DNA of 64,000 nt, taken from Trichoplax adhaerens. Lineage: Eukaryota; Placozoa; Uniplacotomia; Trichoplacea; Trichoplacidae. The stretch spans positions 5,095,080-5,159,079 of the forward strand of contig NW_002060944.1 of NCBI RefSeq assembly GCF_000150275.1, written 5' to 3'. The notes beneath the pieces were generated by a model. The model was given only the letters and a program-made list of their open reading frames with translations, did no database searches and had not been told where the DNA came from. This document shows positions 24,501 to 36,330 of the stretch, in pieces (the first letter of the stretch is position 1; the number at the start of each line of letters is the position of its first letter). The position numbers and the translations under genes were made by a program.

Positions 24501-25785
24501 ATTTGACAATTTCTTATAATTTACAGAACTTGTTAACAACGAAAATCGGTCTTAATTAACATAAAATTGGATTATCTTTGGTGCAATATTGAAGAAAATT
24601 GAAGAATTTGTTTTTCATTAGTGTCTAAGTTTCGCAATAATTGGTTATAATTTTCTTGTCGTGATTTCAAGTGAGCACCAATGATAGAATTCTTAAAAGA
24701 CAATCTATAAGTAGAAATTGCGAACAAAACTCAGAAAGTCATTTTTTATTATTTAACTTTTCCTATTACTTAAGAATTCCTCTTTCGTAATAAATGGGTT
24801 CAGATCTTACATCCATATATGTAACACCGTTACCTGTAGGTAATTGAATTACTATGTCATTTAGTTGTCTATTAGATTTCTTATACTCACATTGTTATAA
24901 GAATAACGGCTAGTAACTTCCATTGTTTATGATTTAATGAAATGTTATCCCTTGATAGCCTAAAAAAATGATTCAATAAAACGTAGCTTTTAAGATTTTA
25001 CAGTACGAGATCAATAATCTTCAGTAATACGATTGCTATTTAAAATATTGCATTGAAAATATGTTTCATCGGCGTTGTCATGATTATGAGAAGTTTTAAC
25101 TTTATGTTGTAAGCGAGTTTAGGGTTATTCTAACTTGAAATATGCTAATCTCGAGATTTACAATGAATAAATATTTCACGGCAATAATTCTATTACAATT
25201 AAGGCCTATTGTAGAAAATATACGTTTGTTTATTAAATGACGAGATGCAGCGTCCCCTAAACACTAACAATATAAAACGCGATAGCAGACTTTATTTTAA
25301 AGCATACCACGTACCTGAAAGTACGAATCAGATCAGTCATATCTTGTCGAATATCACAATAGATGAGATTAAGGGAAGATAGCGGTTCCCGTAACCTATC
25401 ACGAAAATTAATGATGCGTTATAGTCAACGAACAGCCGTCAATATCGATGATGCATGTGTCATAGTCGTATTTAATTGAAACTGAATGAGCATGAATTAC
25501 TATATACACATGCTTTCTCTACTCATTTACTCTAACGGCATTACCTTGCAAATAAATGCAATTGTCAAATAAATTGTGGAAAAATAGCTTTTTAAAGTAC
25601 TTAATAACTAAAATAGAAACGACGTTTTGCGATACACCTAACTACAATAAATAGCTCTGCAGTGCTCTAAATATATTATCGTTATCCTGTATTACAAATT
25701 GTCAATGCTAATGCTGCTAATAATTATATACTAAGGTCACATGAAATATAGGGAGATTTTACAAAACTATAGGAAAAGAATAACA

Positions 25786-28645
25786 CTAGTCAAAGTTTAA
25801 ATAGTACTGTACTGATATAATATAATAACAAGCGCAGGAACTATACACAATTTTAAGTCTCTTTTGTAAGCTATCTAAGATCGCCTGTCTAATGTCATGA
25901 GAATCCAATTCTAATGACGATATGAAGCATCTAAATAGATTTATTGAATCTATTACATACCCTTTTTTTATACGATCTAATATAATATTCCGACGTAAAG
26001 ATGCCTGATAGTTACTTGAATGCAGAGGTAGATAGACGTCAGTTTCCTGTAAAAGTTTTAAAATTAAACTTTAATTTCATAAATTATTTCATAAGATTAA
26101 TACATCAGCTATACCTGTCTTTCCGGTTCAGCCAGGTTCTCTTTGGAGATAGATCTGTCATGACTCCCATTCTTCGATAATTCAGGTCTACAATCTCGCG
26201 TATCATCTATTTTCCAAGAATCCTTTGCTATATGTACAGTGGTTTCAGTTTTAGGATCACAATTAGGATTATTTAAATCTGCGGGCATTAAGAAATTTTT
26301 TGTTTCAGTCGTGCTCCATTCCTGTAAAACATGTATTATTTTTGCATACGGATCAGTTTTTTGTGGAACAACAACAGTAGGTTGCATAACTGGGAGAGTG
26401 CGACATGGGTCAAAGGTATTTTTTAATTTACTATTAGAATGAAAAGATTGATATTGATGATTGAATGCATGATCGACATCAACACTGGGAATATCATCTG
26501 CGAATAAATCTTCTTTCAATTTAGTTTCTTTGATGCTAACAATCGGACTGATATTCTTCGACGACGAATAAGGTGACGGTGAATCATGATGCATTAACAG
26601 AGTTGCATCTAATTCGCGTTTATTGTCGGTCTGTGTTAGCTTTATTTTAGATCTTTCAAAGTCTTCCTTTATGGAGGTTGATTCCTTTATTTTATTATTG
26701 GATTGGCGTGATAATTTATATGAATTATGACTACCCAAATCGGGTTTAGCTTCATCGTTTATTTTAAGAAGGTCGACATTGTTGGTAATCAATGTTATTT
26801 CATGATCATCTGCTGGTAGTTTGGCACTGTAAATTAAATCATATCAACCTTGAATGACGCATGGTTGTGATAGATTGTGACAATGTATCTTAGATTTATC
26901 AAATTTACACAGTTGCAATTACAATAGGTTACCTTGATTGTTCGTCAGAAGATAAATGCTGCAGCAAAACTATCTTGTTCTTACTAAGAGATCAAATAAT
27001 AAAATACAGCAATATCATATACTGTAATAATAATAACTGTAAAGTACCATTTATAGATTTGCTAATATAAATGATAAATGGCAGTAAATCTGCATTTTCA
27101 GTCTCATCAGCAGATAAACGGTGAAATTATTAATTATACGGTTTCAAATAATTTCGAGTTAATGGTCAGCCTGTGTAGAATGAAACTAATACAGTGGATA
27201 TTGATGCACGATAGCAACTTTTCATGTAATACGTACAAGCAGGTGGGCATAATCATTAAAGCTAGCCCTTGTTGTAATACTTACATTTCGTGGCGCCCCC
27301 ATAATGGCTCTGTCGATAACTGTTTAGCAAAGAAATTGGAAGCTTTGCAGCAGAAATTGCTACAAAACCTCTAGATTTACACAGAAAGAAAAAATGTGTT
27401 TAAAATCTGCTACTTTAATCAACGTAGTTATATTAAGTTGTTTTCAACTTAAATTAATAATAATTTTGTTAAGTGATTGATTCTAATTCTTAAATTAGTA
27501 GACTGAAAATAATTTACCCTTTTCTTTTCCATGTCGTATACCTTATTGCGAGCAGTATCAATGTGATATTTTTGACGAGTAACCTTATGACAAGCATCAA
27601 ATTAATAATGACAAAATATTTTCGATTTAAACTATACGTAGATAAGCTGTAAAATTTTTTGCTACACGGCAAGTTATAATCATAAGGTAATTACATTTTG
27701 TAACTGATTTTCACAAATTGGATAACCACATTTTCGGATTATAAAACGTTCTTCGATTGCATCATCATAGTAGCTTGGATCAATAAATTTCGCCTAGAGT
27801 AAATGATCATTGATGTAGGTAGTATTATTTATATTCCGATGAACGATAACGGGTAGACAGTAGTACTTGATTTCACAGAATTGTGTTATTACAACCTTGT
27901 CAGTCGCAAGTTCTAATTATGAATTTAGAAGTAGATCAATAAATTGAAATATCTTACACAGTTGAGTAAGAATTCTTGGCTGACAGTATCTAATAACTGC
28001 TCAACAATATTCATTGCTTTTCTCTGGTGATGTCCTGAGGGATGACCAATCTTAATTTCCCTTGGTTTAAGAAATCATTTGAAAGATCAATTAGCAATTA
28101 TGAAGTCTATCAATAGTCATTTTTTGTTGTTGTATAGTACTACTTGTGTTAGAATTTTTGAAATGGATTGATGCTCTCGATAGGCATACCCATATTAGTA
28201 GATACAACCAGACTAAGTTGATTACACTATCTCATTTAACTCCATTCTAGGCTAAATTGGATGGAATGAATGCTATACTATGGACTAGTAGATTACCTCG
28301 ACGTTGTCTATGATGGCAAAACTGTCGCAAGGAATGGTGCAACAGCAGCCCTCTACAGCACAGTACTATCATTCTGGAACTAGGGTATCAATTGGTGTGA
28401 GAAGTTATTACATCACTAGAGTATGATTCCATTCTCCAAGAATATTCTTCTACTTAGTTAGAATGTACTTAATTTTGAATCTACTAAATATGCAATAAAA
28501 TATTGAATCTTATAGCCAACCAACTCGACAAGTTGTGAAGCAATCTTGTGCAGTGAGAATGAATGAATTGGGAAATTGGCTCAGTTTGCATACCTCGTTT
28601 TACCTTGAGATTCATCTTTATTAGGCGAGTTATCGAGTTCTATAC
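25786..28645 (-). CDS. RPAP2: RPAP2/Rtr1-type RNA polymerase II CTD phosphatase, 5' end incomplete
   Basis: Minus-strand exons are 28645-28594, 28060-27958, 27793-27695, 27583-27518, 27370-27285, 26826-26115 and 26046-25786. Phases agree at every junction, giving about 458 residues without the first exon. The Rtr1 domain is clear: KAMNIVEQLL, EFLLNC, YYDDAIEERF, CGYPIC, KYHIDTARNKVYDM and FCSNFCCKAS, then EPLWGR. The paired cysteines are the zinc ligands. The family removes phosphate from Ser5 of the Pol II CTD and helps import the polymerase. A long, poorly conserved middle segment contains the family motif around LQEWSTTETKNFL. The last exon contains RRNIILDRIKK. A good GTATGT donor just after this lysine pair could splice to an unseen exon; otherwise the frame runs on to the stop at 25786. 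The ATG exon upstream of 28645 was not identified. Confidence 0.88.
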
Positions 28646-28791
28646 CTAAATTATAGATAACAATAATATGAGTTCTACTATTCTAAGGTTACTTTCTGAA
28701 TTACCTATAAAGAAAATCCATGCTAACCATGGATTTGCTGAGGATTCCCAAGGTCGTCCATGTTGGTTGAGCTAGCCAAGGCAATGACAAA

Positions 28792-28826
28792 GCAATCGCT
28801 ACAGTCTTCAGTACTGTAGCGATTGC
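28792..28826. repeat. Perfect 14 bp stem, 7-nt loop hairpin
   Basis: GCAATCGCTACAGT is followed by seven bases and then its exact reverse complement ACTGTAGCGATTGC. Confidence 0.95.
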
Positions 28827-29477
28827 ATCCTCTCATTGTAACCTTCACGTACTGTACTGTACAGTACGATACGATACGCATACGGTGCGATCCGGTACGG
28901 TACCCGTGGTGAATGATACTCTACCAACTAGGCAGATCCCCAACTAACGCCATCACTCTGGTTGCCATTTCACCAAGCTTTTCGATGCAGAATGCAAATG
29001 GCCAAGTAACATTAATGGAGGAAAGTACAGTCCTATCATAGAAAATAAACTCAATCTTCAGTCTAATTGGGTAGACCGACAAATCGACTAACCTGTAGAT
29101 CAAATAGTACCGCTGTTTTCTTGAAGATACAAGACAAAAAATTACTTTTTGCTGACGTCCATCCATCATTCATTTGGACTGCGTGCAAAGTCATTCAAAG
29201 AAAGGAAAGACCCATTTTATTAGGTATATATTTGAGTAACGTCTACTTATTTTGAGAGTATTCTTCTAGTAGAAGTGACAATATGATGTATTATTGCCAT
29301 TGATGAGCTTGTGAAAATGTCGTCATACTATTTTGCAATAATCATCGCTTATGGTCGTGTCATAAAGTCCATCATTTCAGTCATGATACGCACAGGCATC
29401 AGCATGGACTACTACTGTAGCGAAGTAGTTCATGGCATCAGGGTTACCGGTGCATGCACCTCTAATTTTGTTGTACA

Positions 29478-29510
29478 GATAGAGGTAAGAAAAGACATTT
29501 TACCTCTATC
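29478..29510. repeat. Inverted repeat, 11 bp perfect arms
   Basis: GATAGAGGTAA and TTACCTCTATC are separated by 11 bases, about 350 bp upstream of the RABGGTB start codon. Confidence 0.9.
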
Positions 29511-29860
29511 ATTTGACAATAATAACCTGTGCTTTTGATCATGTTATATAGAGTTGATGATTTTCTCTATACCAATGTTTTCCCACCCTAACCTATTTTG
29601 TTAGAATCGTTGCTTATAGTCATGTCATGAAGTGAGCCATTTTATCTACAATAATATGTCAAATGCTAATACTGAACTGTATTTATGATAATCCTTACTG
29701 AAGGGTCATGTTGATAAAGCTGATCATTTATCTGTAATTGCTGGTCATAATATATAGGTGCTTCAATTTTTGGATCTCAAGGAATAGAAAGAAACCTGGT
29801 ATCGTGCCTGCATATTTGGCTTTAAATTACTATAAGAAGCACCCTACTGAATCCATTGTT

Positions 29861-32800
29861 ATGGTAAGTTAGGCCAATTGGGATTTAGTTTACTACATAG
29901 AATTCATTAAGTTAAGACTAAATGCAGCCATCGAAGCTACACAAAGAAAACAGCCTCTACTTTCTGTCATATCCTATCGACTATTACGTACATTTCATCG
30001 TTTCCATAGTTATTTTATACGTCACTATTGGATAAGTAACTTAGTAGCGAAGCTACATATCAAGCATATCATTGATTCAGATATCAGCAATATTGACCAC
30101 GGTATAATGTACAATTTTCTCATTTTATTCAACTGTCCTACTCATTGTATCAATTTTAATAACCTTATTTGTCCTTTTCTACCATTTGTAAACACTCATA
30201 ATAGGGAACGCCACAGAGTGATATCGAATTACCGGTTAATTCACCTGTGCAATTGTGGAAGCTAAAACATCGAGACTATATTGTCAATTATGGCAAAAGT
30301 AAAGACGATTATGTAAGTTCTGTAAGGTGATTTCTTAACTTCAAAACAATTCTCCCTTTTCTTTTATCATGGACATGCTCATACCCTGTCAAATGACAAC
30401 AATTTACACCGCCATCACGTAATATTTTGCATGAGAAAAATAATTAATAAAAATATCTCCCTTTGTCGGGACAAACTAGATTATATTGGATGATAATTTT
30501 AAATTTGATTGATAATTTATAATAAACTAGGAATACTGTATGTCGGAATATCTTCGAATCAATGGTGTCTACTGGGGGATTACAGCTCTTTGCTTATTAG
30601 ATCAACTCGATCAATTGAATAAAACTGAAGTTATAGACTTTGTGAAATCATGCCAGCATCCATCAAGCGGATTTGGCGCTAGTCCCAATCATGATCCGCA
30701 TATCTTATCTACTTTAAGCGCAATCCAGGTCAGCCATGAGAAAAAGTGTAGACAGTTTAATTTTATCTGTTATCCTTATTTATAGTGGCCTTTTATAGCA
30801 CCAAAGCTGCGTACTGCATAGCGTACTGTACTTAGCCAAAGTGGGAATAACTTCATTAATACATTCTAAGCATCTGGCTACATGTTAGTAATATTTCACA
30901 TTGGTAATACTACCTTGCAATGAATTGATAATTATCATTACTTTGGTGGATGATTATCAAAATTGCAGGGGTGTGGACAATTTATGCACTGTAGTATAGT
31001 TTACTATTGCTACTGAGTGATTTGGTCACAGCCGGTTACCAATAAATTTTTAGTAGTTCACAATCTAGTGAACAATTCGTAGTTTCATAAGACATGATGG
31101 CTAATTTTTTAAATTCTTTAAAACAACTATAAATTATAAATTAGATCTTAACAATTTATGATGCGGTCGATGAAATCGATGTAGATGGTGCCGTCAATTT
31201 TATTCATTGTCAACAGCAGAATGATGGCTCGTTTTCTGGCGATAAATGGGGTACTGTTAATCGACCTATAATAGAATTATAACGGTGATTTAGACTTTAT
31301 TGAATGACATAAAAGCGAAGCAGAAATTTACATAACAATATTATTGCATTCAGTATACCCATCGATAGGCTAGGGTAGAGTTTTGTTGTATTCTCTACTA
31401 ATATAGCGAAAAAAAAAGAGATGAACTAAATGAAATTTCAACATTTTACCTTTCACATTAGGTGAGATTGACAATCGGTTCTCCTTTTGTGCTCTAGCTT
31501 GCTTATCGTTGCTTGTAAGTAATAAAACAAAAGAGATATCCAGATATTCTTATTTAATAATTAATGATGATATTCGAACGTTAGATTCCGTTTTACAAAG
31601 TACTTCATTACAAACGGACATTAATTCTTCCGTTAGTAGTTATTGGAGTTTAATCATCATAATTAAAGTATAGAATACAAGCTCTGTTCATTTATTGACG
31701 TTTCTTGAACAATTTATAAACAATAGTTTTAATTATATAGTTCAATATACTGCAGCATGCCGGCATACAATTGTCGTATAATATTGATAAGTTAAATATT
31801 ATGTATAATAGATAAGATTAATCTTTGAACTCTGTAAATGATGGGTAAAAATGTTAGTAATAGTTTTTTAATGTTTCGTAATCAATATTTATATTTTGAT
31901 CGCGTAGTTTGAAACAATTCTATTTTCTATATGGTTGGCTTATTTATATATAGGGACGTTTAGATGCTATCAATGTCGATAGTGCTATCGATTTTATCTT
32001 AAAATGTATGAATTTTGATGGAGCGTTTGGTTGTAAGCCTGGTTCGGAATCCCATTCTGCTCAAGTATGTAATACTTAATAGTATAATTTGTATCACTAT
32101 TGGATAACTCTCTATTGTTGCTAGATTACCATATAAATTCTGTTAACCACGTTAAGTAATTACGGTTTCCTTTGCAAATAATTTAATTGCAATTAATATA
32201 AATTAACGGAAGATATTATGTTGATGCAATATTTTTATAAATGGATTGCTTACAGCACTACATTAAAATTCGTAATAAAGATTTTTGTATTAACGTTGAA
32301 AATAAATTCTTGTATTAAGTGTGTGAGCCATTTTTATCGGTAAGGTAACATGCTTATGCTAAACAATACAGAAATTGCTCGTCAATAAACTAGTAACTAA
32401 TTTGATAATCGCTTTAAACCAACTTTATCAATTTAGGTCTATTGCTGTGTAGGATCACTAGCAATCACAGGACGCCTTCATCATCTAAATATTGATGCAT
32501 TAGGCTGGTGGTTAAGTGAAAGACAACTTCCTTCTGGCGGATTGAATGGTATATTGAAAAGTCGCTGTTTTAATATTTATCACAAGTATTAAAGTAAAAT
32601 TGGGATTACATGTAATTAAAATAAGAAGTTTATACGGTGTTTGATTTATCTATTATTTAATTGGTTTATGTATTGCTATATAAATAGGCAGGCCTGAGAA
32701 GTTACCTGATGTATGCTATTCATGGTGGGTTTTATCATCATTGGCTATTATCGGCAAATTACATTGGATTAACAAAGTAAAAGCAATTTTATCAAGAGAT

Positions 32801-33118
32801 AATATCTTTCGTCATTGCCCTGAAAATTTATTATTGAATCATATCCTGTTGACTAAAATTAATGATATTTTGCAACTATTGTTCTTCTTTTTGATTGTAA
32901 AGGAGAAATTAATTAACTTCATCTTAGCTTGCCAAGATAAAGAAACTGGAGGAATTGCAGACAAGCCTGGCGACTTAGTTGATCCATTCCACACTTTATT
33001 CGGTATTGCTGGGTTATCATTACTTGGGGATACGACCTTAAAACAAGTTAATCCTGTCTATTGCATGCCAGAAGAAGTTATACAAAAACTTAGGTTAAAA
33101 GTCCAGATGCTAAATTAA
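29861..33118 (+). CDS. RABGGTB: Rab geranylgeranyltransferase (GGTase-II) beta subunit
   Basis: Nine exons: 29861-29863 (only the ATG is coding), 30205-30312, 30531-30728, 31145-31250, 31462-31514, 31954-32064, 32437-32548, 32688-32776 and 32903-33118. They give 331 aa, the same length as human RABGGTB. The enzyme transfers geranylgeranyl groups to C-terminal Rab cysteines together with the alpha subunit and REP. The start is fixed by homology: exon 2 opens GTPQSD directly after the initiator Met, and exon 1 ends ATG|GTAAGT. Recognisable blocks are [51 protein letters not shown], the zinc-site Asp and Cys in [30 protein letters not shown] and [11 protein letters not shown], whose His is the third zinc ligand. 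The terpene-cyclase-like alpha/alpha barrel repeats are intact. The protein is cytosolic. Confidence 0.97.
32777..32902 (+). other. Stop-free, in-frame 126 nt intron of RABGGTB
   Basis: Intron 8 lies between AAC AAA|GTAAAA and TTGTAAAG|GAG AAA. It is 42 codons long with no in-frame stop, so retention would insert 42 residues without shifting frame. Homology supports splicing, because HWINK joins [12 protein letters not shown] as in other RABGGTB proteins. Confidence 0.8.
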
Positions 33119-36100
33119 AATTGTAAAGTCTGTCATATATACAGTATATGTATACATATATGTTAAATGTATGAAGAGAGATGGATAAGTATAAGTATGC
33201 GTGTCCATGTTAAAGTAATAGATGGATCATTTACTAACGGATGACAAATTTTACATTTTTATTTATGTATTACACGGCAATTTTGTATAATCAAATAACA
33301 GATCTTACTCATAGAGAAAATACGTACATCTATTTGCACTGATTTACCAATTTTGTTATGAAAAGCAAATAACGCTCGGCAATATCGATGTTAAATAATT
33401 TAAAATCAGCCCTTTTGCTTTAGCGAAAGGGCTGCACGAAGATTATACTAATGATAATAGCAATTTTCAACTGTATCAGTAATAAAATTCAATATTGCTA
33501 AATAGACTGGGATTGCCGCTATAATGGATTAATAGTATCATGGAAGAGATATAATAATAATAAGCGATTTTTCGCCTATACAACTTGAAGTTTAACTTGA
33601 TATAAAAATAAATAGGATTTGTGTTTCAGATACAATACATTTGTTTAGTCTTATCATTTACTCATTAGATTGAAGCATTCTATACAATAGCTATATTATT
33701 ACATCAATAACATAAATTTTATCAACATTTTTCAAACGATCACAATTTCATTTTAATCACAAATAACAATAGTCTATAAACAATGAAAGTATAGATTAAA
33801 ATTAGTGATACTGGTATCGATTCCTAATTTTGGAAGGATAATAAACTATTTTCGATAGAAACTGAAGGATGTTTTTACTCCAATTACGTTCGATCATGCT
33901 GAAGGAATAAGAGAATTTTTTAATACTCAACAATTACACACTTTCTAACGATACAAGTGCGCTATACTGTACTTTAGTTCGTGATTATCGCTAACTCATT
34001 TTTTCTAGGTACATTATGAAATCAAAATTGAATAAAGGGAAAGTCAATAAAGACTGTCCTATTGATTTACTTGATATATTAATTATTAATATAATGTCTT
34101 ATCCAATATAAAAAGCTTTTAACATGATAAAACCTAATATGGAATTTATGAATAAGATTAAAAGCTAATTCCAACTACATCATTTACGTATTATAGCGTT
34201 GTTTTCACAATCAATCCATTTTCCGCTCATCGTGATTTCTATATACGTTGTAGAGACGTTATTTTATTTCACCTGCGCCCCCATAGGATACCGTCAAAAC
34301 ACCATTTATTCCATAGGATTAATATGAAAGTAATCCTTTCACATTTAAAATCGGTAGTGTAATCTGTATTACTTTGTTAAAAAATAAAATATGAGAAAAA
34401 AATTATGTCGTTCTTTAGACAGGTTTTCAGCCTGACGGTCTGTAATTTGATTCTAATAATTATTCGATACAGTCATCTTTTAATTGTACTATTACGTATT
34501 CCTTTTATTCAAAAAATTCCAAAAGCGAAATGTCAGGTATTTGTGTCTTTCGAACTTTAATCGACTATATAATAGATAAAGAATGAGAAATATCAAAATG
34601 CTTTTTAATTACTTGTGTGAGTCTCATCCGTTTTTCTTATATGCTCTACATAAAAAAAAATGATGTATTGTATTGATTACTCGAATTGTCATTAAGATTT
34701 GGAACAGAGATGATACAGTAGAATTATAATTAAAAAATTTTCTCTGTGAAAATACTACCAGGCTATTTAATAAGGAAGCTGAGCCTAGAGTATACAAATT
34801 ATTCTAACAACGATTTTTCATAAAATTTCATTGATTTCTATTCTGTCCTTCTTTTGATATGTCATTTTAAATCTTGAATCGAGATATTGATGATGTCAAA
34901 TCTCAGATTGGACTTTATCCTACCAATTCGTCAAAGTCAGTCAACGATAGTTATTTGTTGTTTGTTGTTTTCCTTGTATTTGTTCATGTTTGATGTTTTA
35001 TGTTTGGTTAACTCACAAAACTATCGTTGGTTTAAATTTGTATTATAGACTTTACGTTTTCTTAAGAACTTATTTACTTCGATATTAAATAAAGGTCACA
35101 TCCATTTTGGTACTTTATCGTGCAATACCCTTAACTTTTGTTCGTGTCTCTGCATAACTCAGTTGTCAATTTAAAAGGACTACCTGAAAATTCCTCTTAA
35201 TCTAGTTGACTTTCCAAGTGTACGCTTTTTAATCATTTTTCATTATCCATGTACGCTATGGATACATGCTATATATATAATTTTCCCTCTCTTACTGTAT
35301 CCTTCTCTTCACCGCTAAATTTATTCTATTCTCAGATATTGTCCAATGAAAATGAGCTAGTTGAATACTTTCATTGATGTCATTTCTAAATCTAAATGAC
35401 ATTTATTCGGTAGATCAATGATAATAATTGACAAGTATTATATTTTTAGTATGAAGAATGTTGCATTAAAAACTAGATGATGCCTAATTGAACTTTCATT
35501 TCTTTCTATCCTATTCACCTTGCTTTTAATTTCCTTTCTGAAGCAACACTACAAGTAACATTTCTTTTTTTTTGCCGGTTGGCTCTTGCACCTCTAATCT
35601 ATTTCATACTATTATTCAAGTTATTTTTAATAAGTGAATACTTATTCATTAGGTAAAGCTAATTGATACAGTATTCCATCTAGCCGTAGATATTTAACAA
35701 TTTATTTTATTCATTTTCCGTAACTGATGCAAATTTTTTGTATGCATCATTTTTTAGTTTCGAAGTCTACTTCGAATTTGATAGATTTACTTACTTTTAT
35801 AGCAAGCAGTTCATTCATTTTACTAAATTTATCTACATTATTATTTTTCATAGATCTGGATATATTCAAATATATATATACGCATATATATATATATATT
35901 TATATCTATATATCTCTAATGGTATTCCATTTTCTTTCGCTATCTTGGTATCTCTTTCCTTAAGCTTGCTTTTAAAATTACTTGCTATCCCCTTTTCTTG
36001 GGAAAATTGACTTGAAATACCTCTCATCGTCATCCACGTGGTAGTTTTTTTTGTTACATTAGCAACGATAAAACACCACCAATTTTGAATAAGAAACTCA

Positions 36101-36330
36101 TCGTTGTAAGCATCTTGCTGGTTGTGGTGGCGGAGGTAATACTGTATCCTATTTTGAAAAAGCTTTTTGCAAATTCAGTTCTCATTTTTCCCCATTGATT
36201 ACCCTTGACGTGGCTCCTTTTTAAATACCGACAGGACGTTCAAATAGAAAATAAATTTAAAAATTGTAGTCACTTGTTATTCATAACATTTTAGTCCAAT
36301 TCTCTTATTTTATTTTCTATCAGACAAAAA
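33119..36330. other. Intergenic between RABGGTB and pappalysin
   Basis: 3.2 kb of AT-rich DNA with no exon I can support. A (TA)n-type microsatellite sits at about 35868-35913. The last few hundred bases should include the pappalysin promoter and 5' UTR. The short open frames near 35727-36010 are in low-complexity sequence. Confidence 0.5.

Larger units (their letters stand above)
14762..25785. other. 11 kb gene-free region upstream of GFI1
   Basis: No exon with recognisable protein character was found on either strand between the GFI1 start codon and the last RPAP2 exon. Open frames such as those near 16511-16729, 18268-18456 and 18863-19177 look like chance frames in AT-rich DNA. The stretch 17.8-18.6 kb is less AT-rich and contains CCGCGG and TGACGT words, so it could be an unrecognised promoter or 5' exon. 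E-box clusters are listed separately. Confidence 0.5.
28646..29860. other. Head-to-head interval between RPAP2 and RABGGTB
   Basis: This should hold the missing first RPAP2 exon (minus) and the promoter and 5' UTR of RABGGTB (plus). It contains a 14 bp-arm hairpin, a GTAC/GGTACGGTACC-rich patch (28848-28905) and an 11 bp-arm inverted repeat (29478-29510). No further exon could be supported. Confidence 0.45.

Noticed and set aside
27078-27374. 98-codon plus-strand open frame
   Set aside because: It lies opposite the RPAP2 zinc-finger exon on the minus strand, which has clear family motifs and good splice sites.
29864-32902. Intronic C/D snoRNAs in RABGGTB, as hosted by the human gene
   Set aside because: One C-box-like ATGATGA occurs in the intron near 31564, but no CTGA D box follows at a suitable distance; nothing comparable in the other introns.
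34942-35029. 11 bp inverted repeat CAACGATAGTT / AACTATCGTTG about 65 bp apart
   Set aside because: Too short and isolated; no target duplication, so not called a mobile element.
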